A program made the translations under genes and the position numbers. DNA of 64,000 nucleotides from Geodermatophilaceae bacterium URHB0062 (lineage in GTDB: Bacteria; Actinomycetota; Actinomycetes; Mycobacteriales; Geodermatophilaceae). Position 1 is the stretch's first letter. Each line of letters starts with the position of its first letter. The stretch lies in NCBI GenBank assembly GCA_000620185.1, contig KK211086.1, forward strand, positions 655,331 to 719,330, written 5' to 3'. A model generated the notes under the pieces. It was not told the DNA's origin. It searched no databases and saw nothing but the letters and a program-made list of their open reading frames with translations. This document shows positions 1-9,007 of the stretch, piece after piece.

Positions 1-2
1 GA

Positions 3-1391
3 GAGACCACCGGGGACGCCGGCGACCAGCCCGCGCTCCCGGTCCTGGACTCCACCGTCGTCAAGAAGGCGCCCCCGACGCCCCCGGTGCCCACCGGCCG
101 CCTGACCAACCAGGTCACGGTCGTCACCGCACTTCCCGCCGGATCGACGCCCGACGGCACCACCGCGGCCCAGGTGGCCGACCTGGTGAACCACGAGGTG
201 GCCGACTTCTGGTCCACGCAGACCGATGGCGCCGTGCGGATCGGGGTCGTCAAGACCGTCGACGCGGTGCGCACCACCGCCGGATGCGCCAGCTCCGCGA
301 CGCTGTGGAACGAGGTCGCCGCCAAGGTGAAGTTCACCGCGGGTGCCGGCAAGCACCTGCTGGTGTACCTGCCCCGGACGCTCAGCAGCTGCCAGTACGC
401 GCTCGCCGAGGTCGGCCGGGGGACCACCTCCGGCGGGCGGCTCTACGTCCGCGACACCACCGCGTCGGTCATCGCGCACGAGCTCGGCCACAACTTCGGC
501 CTCGGGCACTCGTCGGGCCGCCAGTGCGACGCGGCCGTCGACGGCGGCAGCTGCCGCACCGCCCCCTACCGCGACTTCTACGACGTCATGGGCGTCAGCT
601 GGGGCGAGCTCGGCGCCCTGAACGCGCTGCAGGCCAGCCGGCTGCACGTGCTGCCGGCTGCCGCCCAGCAGTCGCTCTCGGTCTACGGACCGGCCGGGAC
701 GGCGACCCTGGCGCCGCTGTCGGGCCGGATCGGCGTCCGCGGCCTCCGGCTGACCGACTCCACCGGCGCCGAGTACTGGCTGGAGTACCGCGCGGCCGCG
801 GGGCAGGACGCCTGGCTGTCCTCGTCGGGCAACCGCTACGGGCTCGACTCCGGCGTCCTCGTGCACCGCGCCGGGACGTTCCCCGACACGTCGCTGCTGC
901 TCGACGGCACCCCGGCGGCCGCGGCCGCCTGGGACGGCGACCTGCGGTCCGCGCTGCCCGTGGGCGTGCCGGTGTCGCTGGCCGGCGGCGAGTTCACCGT
1001 CGAGCTGCAGGGCATCACCGCGCACGGCGCCGTGGTGCGGGTCGTCCCGACGCCGCCCGCGACGGCCGCGACCCCGGCGCCCGCGCCGGCCGCCGACGGC
1101 GCCGGCCAGGTGCTGGCGGGCTCGGCCCCGGCCGCTCCCGCACCCGCCGCCGCTCCGGCCTCGCCCGCTCCCGCTCCCGCCGCCGCTCCGGCCTCGCCCG
1201 CTCCCGACGCGCTCGCCGCCCCGGCGCAGTCCGAGCTCCTGGTGGGAACGGCGACCCCGGCGCTGCGGCCGGCGGCGGAGGGCTCCAGCAGCAGCGGCGG
1301 GATCGCCATCGCGGCGGCCGGTGCGCTGCTGGCGGGCGGAATGCTCGTCGTCGTCCGCCGGGTGCGCAGATCGGCCCTCCGCGCCCGCTGA
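3..1391 (+). CDS. Secreted metzincin-type zinc metallopeptidase with C-terminal membrane anchor (5' end missing)
   Basis: The frame is open from the first codon of the window, so the true start lies upstream. The zinc-binding motif HELGHNFGLGH falls at about 477-509, and a downstream 'YDVMG' looks like the Met-turn of metzincins. The fold resembles the gametolysin (M11) or reprolysin-like peptidases of actinobacteria. A jelly-roll-like region follows, then an Ala/Pro-rich linker containing two 33-bp repeats, then one hydrophobic segment and an Arg-rich end (VRRVRR). This suggests a protease held outside the membrane by a C-terminal anchor; no LPXTG motif is visible. The substrate is unknown. 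It converges on accA3, with a perfect hairpin between the two stop codons. Confidence 0.8.
   Translation, partial: ETTGDAGDQPALPVLDSTVVKKAPPTPPVPTGRLTNQVTVVTALPAGSTPDGTTAAQVADLVNHEVADFWSTQTDGAVRIGVVKTVDAVRTTAGCASSATLWNEVAAKVKFTAGAGKHLLVYLPRTLSSCQYALAEVGRGTTSGGRLYVRDTTASVIAHELGHNFGLGHSSGRQCDAAVDGGSCRTAPYRDFYDVMGVSWGELGALNALQASRLHVLPAAAQQSLSVYGPAGTATLAPLSGRIGVRGLRLTDSTGAEYWLEYRAAAGQDAWLSSSGNRYGLDSGVLVHRAGTFPDTSLLLDGTPAAAAAWDGDLRSALPVGVPVSLAGGEFTVELQGITAHGAVVRVVPTPPATAATPAPAPAADGAGQVLAGSAPAAPAPAAAPASPAPAPAAAPASPAPDALAAPAQSELLVGTATPALRPAAEGSSSSGGIAIAAAGALLAGGMLVVVRRVRRSALRAR
1134..1199 (+). repeat. Two tandem 33-bp repeats in the protease linker
   Basis: Two adjacent 33-bp units (1134-1166 and 1167-1199) differ at one position. 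Each encodes APAPAAAPASP. They form a flexible Ala/Pro linker between the catalytic region and the membrane anchor. Confidence 0.85.
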
Positions 1392-1418
1392 GCGCGGCCG
1401 GGAGCTACCCGGCCGCGC
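1392..1418. terminator. Bidirectional hairpin between the protease and accA3
   Basis: A perfect 11-bp stem (GCGCGGCCGGG with CCCGGCCGCGC) encloses a 5-nt loop and fills the 30 bp between two convergent stop codons. There is no U-tract, which is common for terminators in high-GC actinobacteria. It could serve both strands. Confidence 0.6.
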
Positions 1419-1421
1419 GGG

Positions 1422-3182
1422 TCACTCCGCGGCGTCGGCGATGGTGCAGATCACCGCGCCGCTGGTGACGGCGGCGCCGACCTCGGCCGACAGACCGGAG
1501 ACGGTGCCGGCCTTGTGGGCGGTGATCGGCTGCTCCATCTTCATGGCCTCGAGGACGACGATCAGATCGCCGGCCTCGACGCTGGCGCCGTCCTCGACCG
1601 CGACCTTGACGATGGTGCCCTGCATCGGCGAGCTTAGATCGTCTCCGGACGCCGACGAGCCGCCGTGACCGCTGCCTCGCTTGCGCGGCTTCGCGGCCGC
1701 CGCCGGAGCGCCCCCGCCGCCCGCTGCCAGCCCGGCCGGCAGCGAGACCTCGAGCCGGCGGCCGCCCACCTCGACGACGACGGTCTGGCGGGGCGCCTGC
1801 TCCTCGTGCTCTGCCGGCGCGGCGTCGTAGGGCGGGACCTGGTTGTCCCACTCGGTCTCGATCCAGCGCGTGTGCACGGTGAACGGCTCGCTGGTGAACG
1901 CGTCGTCGCGGACGACGGCGCGGTGGAAGGGGATGACCGTCGGCATGCCCTCGACGACCAGTTCGTCCAGCGCGCGGCGGGCCCGCTGCAGCGCCTCGGT
2001 GCGGGTGGCCCCCGTGATGATCAGCTTGGCCAGCATCGAGTCGAAGGCACCGGCGACCTCGCCGCCGGTCTCGACGCCGGAGTCCCACCGCACGCCGGGG
2101 CCCTGCGGGATCTCCAGGCGCTGCACCGGCCCGGGCGCCGGCATGAAGTTGCGGCCGGCGTCCTCGGCGTTGATCCGGAACTCGATGCTGTGTCCGCGGG
2201 GCGTCGGGTCCTCGGTGATCTCCAGGGGCAGGCCCTCGGCGATGCGGAACTGCTGCCGGACCAGGTCGATGCCCGACGTCTCCTCCGACACCGGGTGCTC
2301 GACCTGCAGGCGCGTGTTGACCTCGAGGAAGGAGATCGAGCCGTCGGCGCCGACGAGGTACTCGACCGTGCCCGCGCCGTGGTAGCCGGCCTCCGCGCAG
2401 ATCGCCTTGGCCGAGGAGTGGATGCGGGCGCGCTGCTCGTCGGTGAGGAAGGGCGCTGGGGCCTCCTCGACCAGCTTCTGGTTGCGCCGCTGCAGCGAGC
2501 AGTCGCGCGTGCCGACGACGATCACGGTGCCGTGGGTGTCGGCGAGCACCTGGGCCTCGACGTGTCGCGGCTTGTCGAGGAACCGCTCGACGAAGCACTC
2601 GCCGCGCCCGAACGCCGAGACGGCCTCGCGGACGGCGGAGTCGAACAGCTCGGGGATCTCCTCGATGGTGCGGGCCACCTTCAGCCCGCGACCGCCACCG
2701 CCGAACGCGGCCTTGATGGCCACGGGGAGCCCGTGCTCTTGCGCGAAGGCGACGACCTCGTCGGCGTCCTTGACCGGCTCCTTGGTGCCCGGCACCAGGG
2801 GTGCGCCGACCTTCATGGCGATGTGGCGGGCCTGCACCTTGTCGCCGAGGGCGATGATCGCCTCGGGGGAGGGGCCGATCCAGGTCAGCCCGGCGTCGAG
2901 AACCGCCTGGGCGAAGTCGGCGTTCTCGGACAGGAAGCCGTAGCCCGGGTGGACGGCGTCGGCTCCGGACTGCTTCGCGGCGTCGAGGACCTTCTCGATC
3001 ACCAGGTAGGAGTCGCCAGGGGTGGTGCCGCCCAGGGCGAACGCCTCGTCGGCCTCCCGAACGTGCAGAGCGTCCCGGTCGGGCTCGGCGTAGACGGCCA
3101 CGCTCGTGAGGCCCTCGTCCTTGCAGGCACGTGCCACGCGCACCGCGATCTCACCGCGGTTGGCGATCAGGACCTTCTGCAC
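1422..3182 (-). CDS. accA3: Acyl-CoA carboxylase alpha subunit: biotin carboxylase plus biotin carboxyl carrier
   Basis: 586 residues, the usual length for actinobacterial AccA3-type subunits. The N-terminus '[13 protein letters not shown]' is the biotin carboxylase signature. The ATP-grasp glycine loop GGGGRG is at about 161-166, and '[14 protein letters not shown]' marks the active site. The C-terminal biotinyl domain carries EAMKMEQP, with the biotinylated Lys at about 548. It carboxylates biotin using ATP and bicarbonate, feeding the AccD5 carboxyltransferase to make methylmalonyl- or malonyl-CoA. The GTG start is preceded by GAGGGAG with 7-nt spacing. It is last in the accD5-accE5-maf-accA3 run, but a 79-bp gap with a TAGAGT element (minus strand, 3214-3219) may give it its own promoter. 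Confidence 0.95.
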   Translation of the reverse strand: MQKVLIANRGEIAVRVARACKDEGLTSVAVYAEPDRDALHVREADEAFALGGTTPGDSYLVIEKVLDAAKQSGADAVHPGYGFLSENADFAQAVLDAGLTWIGPSPEAIIALGDKVQARHIAMKVGAPLVPGTKEPVKDADEVVAFAQEHGLPVAIKAAFGGGGRGLKVARTIEEIPELFDSAVREAVSAFGRGECFVERFLDKPRHVEAQVLADTHGTVIVVGTRDCSLQRRNQKLVEEAPAPFLTDEQRARIHSSAKAICAEAGYHGAGTVEYLVGADGSISFLEVNTRLQVEHPVSEETSGIDLVRQQFRIAEGLPLEITEDPTPRGHSIEFRINAEDAGRNFMPAPGPVQRLEIPQGPGVRWDSGVETGGEVAGAFDSMLAKLIITGATRTEALQRARRALDELVVEGMPTVIPFHRAVVRDDAFTSEPFTVHTRWIETEWDNQVPPYDAAPAEHEEQAPRQTVVVEVGGRRLEVSLPAGLAAGGGGAPAAAAKPRKRGSGHGGSSASGDDLSSPMQGTIVKVAVEDGASVEAGDLIVVLEAMKMEQPITAHKAGTVSGLSAEVGAAVTSGAVICTIADAAE

Positions 3183-3261
3183 CGGTGCACTCCCTCTCGT
3201 CTGAACCGGTCGGACTCTAGCTACCAGGGCGTAGCCCTCGTACGGCAGGCGAACCCGCGGC

Positions 3262-3870
3262 TCAGCGGCGCCACAGGTCGCTGATCGCCAGTCCGCGCTT
3301 GCTCAGCTGCGTGCGGAGCACCGTGAGCGAGAGGCCGACCACCGCCGCCGGGTCGCCCTCGACCCGTCGGACGAACGGCGCGCCCAGCCCGTCGAGGGTG
3401 AACGCGCCGGCGACCGCCAGCGGCTCGCCGGTGGCCAGGTACGCCTCGAGCTCGGCGGGCGTCGGGCTGGCGAAGTACACGACCGTGGAGGCGACGGCGA
3501 TGTCGCGGCTGACCACCGCGCCCTCGCGGACGTCGAACAGGGCCTGCCCGGTGTGCAGCACGCCGGAGCGGCCGGCCATGCGTTGCCAGCGCTCGCGGGC
3601 CTGCGCGGCGTCCGCGGGCTTGCCGAGCGGCTTGCCCCGGAACTCCAGCAGCGAGTCGGCCCCGATGACCAGGGCGTCGGTCTCACGCTTGGCGACGGCG
3701 GCCGCCTTCGCCGACGCCAGGAGCGCCACCTGCTCGGCCACCCGCGGCGCGTGCACGGTGGACTCGTCGACGTCGCTGACCACCATGGCGGGGGCCAGGC
3801 CGGCCTGGCGCAGCAGCGACAGCCGGGCCGGGGACGCCGAGGCGAGAACGAGCCTGCGATCCGATGTCAC
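3262..3870 (-). CDS. maf: Maf-like nucleotide pyrophosphatase
   Basis: 202 residues. The N-terminus '[18 protein letters not shown]' is the Maf signature; 'SDVDES' and '[10 protein letters not shown]' are the other conserved blocks. Maf proteins hydrolyse non-canonical or modified nucleoside triphosphates to monophosphates as a housecleaning step. I chose the GTG at 3870 because it overlaps the accE5 stop (GTGA) and has GGGAGG upstream; a longer reading would only add Arg/Pro-rich residues from the accE5 region. Maf sits between accE5 and accA3 in mycobacteria as well, so the placement is conserved. Confidence 0.92.
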   Translation of the reverse strand: MTSDRRLVLASASPARLSLLRQAGLAPAMVVSDVDESTVHAPRVAEQVALLASAKAAAVAKRETDALVIGADSLLEFRGKPLGKPADAAQARERWQRMAGRSGVLHTGQALFDVREGAVVSRDIAVASTVVYFASPTPAELEAYLATGEPLAVAGAFTLDGLGAPFVRRVEGDPAAVVGLSLTVLRTQLSKRGLAISDLWRR

Positions 3871-4211
3871 GAGAACCTCCCGGGGGCGCGCCAGCCGCCG
3901 GGGCCGGGACGGAGCGGCTGCCGGTGGGCGTCGGCGTAGGACGCCCACGCGCCGACCGGAGTGGGACGACGACGCTCGGGCCGGCCCGACATGGCGGCGA
4001 CGACCACCGTGAGTGCGGCGAGCTCCTCCGCGGACGGCTCACCCTTCACGACGCGGAGGAGAGGGAAGGGGCTGGGGGACGGCACCAGGTCCTGTCGTCC
4101 GGAGTGGAGGCCCGAAGGGTCTCCGGGATCGGCCGACGCAGCGGCTCCACGGGAGCCGGGGGACGGCTCCTGGCCGCGGTGTCGTCCGGAGGACGACGAT
4201 ATCGTCGTCAT
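3867..4211 (-). CDS. accE5: Acyl-CoA carboxylase epsilon subunit
   Basis: 114 residues. The C-terminal half has the epsilon-subunit hallmark: a '[17 protein letters not shown]' core, then a short stretch ending in '[11 protein letters not shown]' and '[11 protein letters not shown]'. The N-terminal half is low-complexity Ser/Pro/Gly. In actinobacteria this small protein binds AccD5 and stimulates the AccA3-AccD5 holoenzyme. Both ends overlap neighbours by 4 nt (ATGA with accD5, GTGA with maf), so translation is probably coupled. Small genes of this kind are easily missed; position and core motif make this call firm. Confidence 0.9.
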   Translation of the reverse strand: MTTISSSSGRHRGQEPSPGSRGAAASADPGDPSGLHSGRQDLVPSPSPFPLLRVVKGEPSAEELAALTVVVAAMSGRPERRRPTPVGAWASYADAHRQPLRPGPGGWRAPGRFS

Positions 4212-5836
4212 AGCGGGATGTTCCCGTGCTTCTTGCCGGGCAGGGTCTGGCGCTTGTTGGCCAGCACCCGCAGCGCCTTGGTCACCTGCACCCGCGTGTG
4301 CGACGGCGGGATCACCGCGTCGACGTAGCCGCGGTCGGCGGCGACGTAGGGGTTGGCGAGGGTGTCCTCGTACTCGGCGATCAGCTCGGCGCGGCGGGCG
4401 TCGGGGTCGTCGGCCTGCGCGATCTCCTTGCGGTACAGGATGCCGACCGCCCCCTGCGCGCCGACGACGGCGATCTGGGCGCTGGGCCACGCGAGATTGA
4501 TGTCCGCGCCGAGGTGCTTGGACCCCATCACGTCGTAGGCGCCGCCGTAGGCCTTGCGCGTGATGACGGTGACCAAGGGCACCGTGGCCTCGGCGTAGGC
4601 GTAGATCAGCTTGGCCCCGCGCCGGATGATGCCCTCCCACTCCTGCGACGTCCCGGGCAGGAAGCCGGGGACGTCGACGAAGGTGAGCACCGGGATGTTG
4701 AACGCGTCGCAGGTGCGGACGAACCGCGCCGCCTTCTCGCTGGCGTCGATGTCGAGGGTTCCGGCGAACTGGGTGGGCTGGTTGGCCACGATGCCAACCG
4801 GGCGGCCCTCGATCCGGCCGAAGCCGATCAGGATGTTGGGCCCGAACAGCGGCTGCACCTCGAGGAACTCCCCGTCGTCGAGCACGTGCTCGATCACGGT
4901 GTGCATGTCGTAGGGCGTGTTCGGCGAATCGGGGATGAACGAGTCGAGCTCGAGGTCCTCGTCGGTCACCGCGTCGGGCAGCACGGTGTCGACCGGCGCG
5001 ACCTCGATCGCCGGCAGCGGGTCGAGGTTGTTGCTCGGCAGGTACGAGAGCAGCGCCTTCACGTAGTCGAAGGCGTCGGCCTCGTCCTCCGCGAGGTAGT
5101 GCGCCACGCCGGACTTGGTGTTGTGCGTCCGGGCGCCGCCGAGCTCCTCGAGGGTGACGTCCTCGCCGGTGACGGTCTTCACCACGTCGGGGCCGGTGAT
5201 GAACATCTGGCTGGTCTTGTCGACCATGACGACGAAGTCGGTGAGCGCGGGGGAGTAAACGTGCCCGCCGGCGGCCGGCCCCATGACCAGGGAGATCTGC
5301 GGGATGACGCCCGAGGCGTGCACGTTGCGGCGGAAGATCTCGGCGTAGAGGCCCAGGGACACCACACCCTCCTGGATGCGGGCGCCACCTCCCTCGTTGA
5401 TGCCGACTACGGGGCAGCCGTTGGTCATCGCGAAGTCGAGGACCTTCACGATCTTCTCGCCGTAGACCTCGCCGAGGCTGCCGCCGAACACGGTGACGTC
5501 CTGCGAGAACACCGCGACGGGCCGCCCGTCGACGGTGCCGTACCCGGTGACGACGCCGTCGCCGAACGGGCGCTTGGCGTCCATGCCGAAGTTGGCCGAC
5601 CGGTGGCGGGCGAACTCGTCGAACTCGGTGAACGAGCCCGGGTCGAGCAGGGCGTCGATCCGCTCCCGCGCCGTCATCTTCCCGGCGGCGTGCTGCTTCT
5701 CGACGGCGCGCTCGGAGCCGGCGTGCGTCGCCTGCTGCACGCGGAGCTCGAGGTCGGCCAGCTTGCCGGCGGTCGTGTGGATGTCGATGTCGTCGGGCAC
5801 GTTCTCCCCGGCGCTCTCGAGTTCGGCGGCGCTCAC
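4208..5836 (-). CDS. accD5: Acyl-CoA (propionyl-CoA) carboxylase carboxyltransferase beta subunit
   Basis: 542 residues, standard for AccD5. '[12 protein letters not shown]' and '[14 protein letters not shown]' form the conserved N-terminus. 'GGGARIQEG' and '[13 protein letters not shown]' build the biotin-side oxyanion pocket, and '[15 protein letters not shown]' belongs to the acyl-CoA half. It transfers CO2 from biotin on AccA3 to propionyl- or acetyl-CoA for branched or long fatty acid synthesis. It starts at a GTG only 18 bp from the divergent birA. A TACGCT element lies 7 nt before the start, so the message may be leaderless. The paired birA supplies the ligase that biotinylates AccA3. 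Confidence 0.95.
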   Translation of the reverse strand: MSAAELESAGENVPDDIDIHTTAGKLADLELRVQQATHAGSERAVEKQHAAGKMTARERIDALLDPGSFTEFDEFARHRSANFGMDAKRPFGDGVVTGYGTVDGRPVAVFSQDVTVFGGSLGEVYGEKIVKVLDFAMTNGCPVVGINEGGGARIQEGVVSLGLYAEIFRRNVHASGVIPQISLVMGPAAGGHVYSPALTDFVVMVDKTSQMFITGPDVVKTVTGEDVTLEELGGARTHNTKSGVAHYLAEDEADAFDYVKALLSYLPSNNLDPLPAIEVAPVDTVLPDAVTDEDLELDSFIPDSPNTPYDMHTVIEHVLDDGEFLEVQPLFGPNILIGFGRIEGRPVGIVANQPTQFAGTLDIDASEKAARFVRTCDAFNIPVLTFVDVPGFLPGTSQEWEGIIRRGAKLIYAYAEATVPLVTVITRKAYGGAYDVMGSKHLGADINLAWPSAQIAVVGAQGAVGILYRKEIAQADDPDARRAELIAEYEDTLANPYVAADRGYVDAVIPPSHTRVQVTKALRVLANKRQTLPGKKHGNIPL

Positions 5837-5854
5837 GGCCCGTAGCGTAAGGGT
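5837..5854. promoter_or_regulatory. Overlapping divergent -10 elements between accD5 and birA
   Basis: The intergenic region is only 18 bp. On the plus strand TAGCGT (5843-5848) ends 6 nt before the birA GTG. On the minus strand TACGCT (5849-5844) ends 7 nt before the accD5 GTG. The two -10-like hexamers overlap almost completely as one near-palindrome. Both messages would then be leaderless, and each promoter would reach into the opposite coding sequence. Confidence 0.5.
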
Positions 5855-6685
5855 GTGCCCGACACGCCCTCATCTCGATGGTCGGACCTGGACCGGCCGC
5901 GCCTGGACGGTCCGGCCCTGGCCACGGCTCTCACCCGCGACTCCGTCCTCTGGACGTCGCTGGAGGTGGTGGAGGAGATCGGCTCCACGAACGCCGAGCT
6001 GATGGCTCGCGCGACGGGCGAGGACCTGCCGCAGGGCGCCGTCCTCGTGGCCGAGTACCAGGCGACCGGGCGGGGCCGGCTGGACCGCGTGTGGACCTCC
6101 CCGCCGCGGGCCGGGATCACCGTCTCGATCCTGCTGCGCCCCGACGTCCCCGCCGCCCGCCGCGGCTGGCTGCCCCTGCTCACCGGGGTCGCGCTGGCGG
6201 AGGCGGTGCGCGGCGTCACCGGCGTCCAGGTGTCGCTCAAGTGGCCCAACGACCTGCTCGCCGGTGACGGCCGCAAGCTCGCCGGGATCCTGGCCGAGAG
6301 TGCCGGGACGGCGGTCGTCGTCGGCGTGGGCCTCAACGTCTCCACGACCTCCGACGAGCTCCCGGACACCGCCGCCTCGCTGGCCGGCGTCCTCGGCAGT
6401 GGCGTCGACCGCGCGCCTGTCCTGCTCGCCTTCCTCCGCGGGCTCGAGGAGCGCTACCTGCGGTGGACGGCCGCCCTCGGCGACCCCGTCCTGTCCGGCC
6501 TGGCCGCCGACTACCTGCGGTGGAGCTCGACGGTCGGCACGACGGTGTCGGTCGCCCTGCCTGACGGCTCCAGCCTGGACGGGGTGGCCGAGGCCGTGGA
6601 CTGGGACGGCCGGCTGGTCGTGGCCACGGCCGACGGACCGGTGGCGCTGGCCTCGGGGGACGTGCGGCACGTGCGCCGGGCCTGA
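5855..6685 (+). CDS. birA: Biotin-[acetyl-CoA-carboxylase] ligase
   Basis: 276 residues. 'IGSTNAELM' (about 42-50), the biotinyl-AMP loop 'TGRGRLDR' (71-78) and '[18 protein letters not shown]' (129-146) are the biotin protein ligase signatures. A C-terminal SH3-like domain follows. There is no N-terminal helix-turn-helix, so it is a class I, non-repressor enzyme. It activates biotin with ATP and attaches it to the Lys of AccA3. A minor oddity is Leu-Asp between the Arg residues in GRGRLDR, where GRGRxGR is more usual. Divergent from accD5, as in Mycobacterium. Confidence 0.93.
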   Translation: MPDTPSSRWSDLDRPRLDGPALATALTRDSVLWTSLEVVEEIGSTNAELMARATGEDLPQGAVLVAEYQATGRGRLDRVWTSPPRAGITVSILLRPDVPAARRGWLPLLTGVALAEAVRGVTGVQVSLKWPNDLLAGDGRKLAGILAESAGTAVVVGVGLNVSTTSDELPDTAASLAGVLGSGVDRAPVLLAFLRGLEERYLRWTAALGDPVLSGLAADYLRWSSTVGTTVSVALPDGSSLDGVAEAVDWDGRLVVATADGPVALASGDVRHVRRA

Positions 6686-6694
6686 GCCCGGCGC
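6673..6694. terminator. Hairpin overlapping the birA stop codon
   Basis: A perfect 9-bp stem, GCGCCGGGC with GCCCGGCGC, has a CTGA loop that contains the birA stop codon. It separates birA from the convergent acyltransferase gene and may terminate both. Confidence 0.5.
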
Positions 6695-6698
6695 CGGG

Positions 6699-7955
6699 TC
6701 AGTAGCCCCGGTGCGTGCCCCCGCCGGTCGTGGCGATCTCGGGACGGCGGCTGACGGGAACCGCCGCCGTGATCGGGCCGGTGTGCCGGGACGGGCCGTG
6801 GTTGCGCGGCGGGCGCGGCGTCGTCTCGTGCCGCGGCGGCAGCGCCGGGGCCGGCACCTCCGGCCGCCGCTCGACCGGCCGGAGCATCGCGAGCGTGGCC
6901 TTGCGCAGGCGTCCGCCGAACGGCTTCTCGACCAGGCGGTAGAGCAGCGTGGCGCCGACGAGCGCCACCACCGAGGCCGCGAGGACCGCGCCCCACGGTC
7001 CGAGCACTCCCCGGGTCCGGTGGATGACGAACCAGCCGACGTTCTCGTGGATGAGGTACAGCGGGTAGGTCAGGGACCCCGCGGTGGTCATCCAGCGGGC
7101 GTTCCAGCGCGCCACCGGGGAGAGCGTCGCGACCGCGACGAGCGCGAAGCAGAGGAACGTGACCAGCCCGATCTTCATGGCGGACGGCGGGAAGTTCGTC
7201 GTCCCGGCCAGCGAGGGGCCGTACATCTGCAGGGAGAAGCGCAGCGCGATCGCGCCCTGCAGGGCCACCAGCATCCAGATGCCCCAGTCGTGACCCTCGC
7301 GGTAGAGCAGGTAGAGCAGCATCCCGCCGGCGAAGAAGGCCGCGTAGTCGGGCATGAGCAGCGTGGTGAGCAGCTTGCTGCCGCTGCCGGCGGCGAGGGC
7401 GCCGGCGACGGGCCACAGCGTGGCGAAGGCGAGCACCCGGGCACGGGTGAGGCCGATCAGCACCAGCACGGCGATCAGCAGGTAGAAGCGCGCCTCGTAC
7501 CAGAGGGTCCAGTAGACGCCGTCGAGGTCGGGCGCCCCGAACGCCGTCTGGATCATGGTCAGGTTCAGGACGGCGTCGGACTTGGTGACCGCGTGACCGA
7601 AGAACGCCGGGTTCTGCGGCCACAGGTAGACCACGACCGCGCTCACGGCCACCGCCACCCAGTACGCCGGGTACAGCCGGCCGACGCGGGAGGCGACGAA
7701 GTGCGGGACGTCGCGACCCCAGGAGCTCATCAGGATGACGAAGCCGCTGATCACGAAGAACAGCGCGACGCCGAGCCGGCCGTAGGCGGTATAGGGACCG
7801 ATGGCGTCGAACGCGTGCGGCGCCGGACCCTCCCACGCGGGGCTCTCGCGGGCGGTGAAGTGGAAGGCGACGACCGAGGCGGCGGCGACGAACCGCAGGG
7901 CGTCGAGAGCGCCCAGCCGCGCCGGGCGACGTGGGGCGGACTGCGCTGCGGCCAC
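6699..7955 (-). CDS. Acyltransferase 3 family integral membrane protein
   Basis: 418 residues with about ten hydrophobic segments. The N-terminal 'LDALRFVAAASVVAFHF' carries the family signature with the catalytic His on the first membrane helix; 'ISGFVILMSSWGRD' follows. Such enzymes acylate extracytoplasmic sugars or lipids. The last 70 or so residues form a Pro/Arg/His-rich cytoplasmic tail. The GTG start has GGAGG 9 nt upstream. No neighbour reveals the substrate. A homologue sits at 13634-14779. Confidence 0.85.
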   Translation of the reverse strand: MAAAQSAPRRPARLGALDALRFVAAASVVAFHFTARESPAWEGPAPHAFDAIGPYTAYGRLGVALFFVISGFVILMSSWGRDVPHFVASRVGRLYPAYWVAVAVSAVVVYLWPQNPAFFGHAVTKSDAVLNLTMIQTAFGAPDLDGVYWTLWYEARFYLLIAVLVLIGLTRARVLAFATLWPVAGALAAGSGSKLLTTLLMPDYAAFFAGGMLLYLLYREGHDWGIWMLVALQGAIALRFSLQMYGPSLAGTTNFPPSAMKIGLVTFLCFALVAVATLSPVARWNARWMTTAGSLTYPLYLIHENVGWFVIHRTRGVLGPWGAVLAASVVALVGATLLYRLVEKPFGGRLRKATLAMLRPVERRPEVPAPALPPRHETTPRPPRNHGPSRHTGPITAAVPVSRRPEIATTGGGTHRGY

Positions 7956-8264
7956 TGTGCTGAACCTCCACGGTCGGACGCCCGTGCCCAGGTCGGCGCG
8001 GAGGTCGGTCCGGGCGAGCGCCCGGCGGTGCCGAAGCTACCCACCGCATCCGGTCGATTGCGGACAGCTCTCAGCGTGTCGTGTCGAGACCGGACCCGTC
8101 CGTCCCACTCGTCACATCGCCCCCCGCGCCGGCTGCTACGCGGTGGCCCCCGACTCCGCGTGGACCATGGGGTCTATGCGCCCGGTGTGACGACGTGCGC
8201 AGGCTCCGGGGCTCCGAACGCCCGGAATCCCGGCGGATGGGGCCGATTGCGCCATCCTGGCGGG
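7956..8264. other. Intergenic region between divergent genes
   Basis: 309 bp with no convincing gene. It must hold the promoter of the acyltransferase gene on the minus strand. Just before the PH-domain gene on the plus strand is CATCCT (8253-8258), 6 nt from the GTG, resembling the TATCCT before fadE25. I see no repeat or RNA structure of note. Confidence 0.4.
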
Positions 8265-8927
8265 GTGCCCTATCCGGACAAGCTGCTGGCGGCCGACGAG
8301 GAGGTCGTCCGGCACCTGCACCCGCACTGGCTGACGATCTTCTGGCCGCTCGTGTGGTTCCTCGGGATCGTCGGCGCGGCGTCCTTCGGCATGGCCGTCG
8401 TCCCCGCCGGGCGACAGCAGGGTCTGCTGCGGATGCTCGTCCTCGGGCTGGCGCTGCTCCTGCTGCTGATCGTCGTCCTCGTGCCGCTGCTGCGCTGGCG
8501 GACGACGCACTACGTCGTCACCACCCACCGCCTGCTCTTCCGCGAGGGGATCCTCGCCCGCCGGGGGCGCGACCTCGGCCTGTCCCGCATCACCGACGTC
8601 TCCTACCGGCAGACGCTGTGGGAGCGGATCATCAACTCGGGCACGCTGAGCATCGAGTCGGCCGGCGAGAGCGGGCCCACGGTGCTCCGCAAGATCCCCG
8701 ACAGCGACGGCGTCCAGCAGCTGCTCAACCACATGGTCGAGGAGGACGCCGACCGGCGGGCGCAGGAGAGCGCGGACTACCTCGGCGAGCACTACGGGCC
8801 GGGCGTCAGTGACCCGTACGGCGCCGGGCACCGGACCACCGGGTCGTGGGGGAGCGGCGCCTGGGGCGGCGATCCCTGGGGGAGCGGGGCGCGCGACACC
8901 GACTCCTGGCACCACGAGCCCCACTGA
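8265..8927 (+). CDS. PH-domain (bPH2/DUF304) membrane protein
   Basis: 220 residues. Two hydrophobic segments lie near the N-terminus (about 21-44 and 52-75). A bacterial PH-like domain follows: 'THYVVTTHRLLFREGILARRGRDL' region, then 'ISRITDVSYRQTLWERI' type pattern, 'GTLSIESAGESGP' and 'IPDSDGVQ'. The C-terminus is rich in Gly/Ser/Trp/Tyr and probably disordered. The molecular role is unknown. A PH-domain protein occupies the same place near birA in Mycobacterium, which supports the call. I chose the GTG at 8265 because it directly precedes the conserved 'PYPDKLLAADEEVV'. Confidence 0.88.
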   Translation: MPYPDKLLAADEEVVRHLHPHWLTIFWPLVWFLGIVGAASFGMAVVPAGRQQGLLRMLVLGLALLLLLIVVLVPLLRWRTTHYVVTTHRLLFREGILARRGRDLGLSRITDVSYRQTLWERIINSGTLSIESAGESGPTVLRKIPDSDGVQQLLNHMVEEDADRRAQESADYLGEHYGPGVSDPYGAGHRTTGSWGSGAWGGDPWGSGARDTDSWHHEPH

Positions 8928-9007
8928 CCCCGGGCGCGCACCCCGGACCGGTCCGTCACGGCGCGCCTCGACCGGTTCTGTCGGTGCCCCGACCTACCGT
9001 CCGGCTC

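Noticed and set aside
1665-3284. Long plus-strand open frame across accA3
   Set aside because: It is antisense to an unmistakable carboxylase gene, and its Arg/Gly/Val/Leu/Asp-rich composition is what high-GC third positions produce on the opposite strand.
4226-5845. Long plus-strand open frame across accD5
   Set aside because: Antisense shadow of the carboxyltransferase; no recognisable motif, and the minus-strand protein is full length and conserved.
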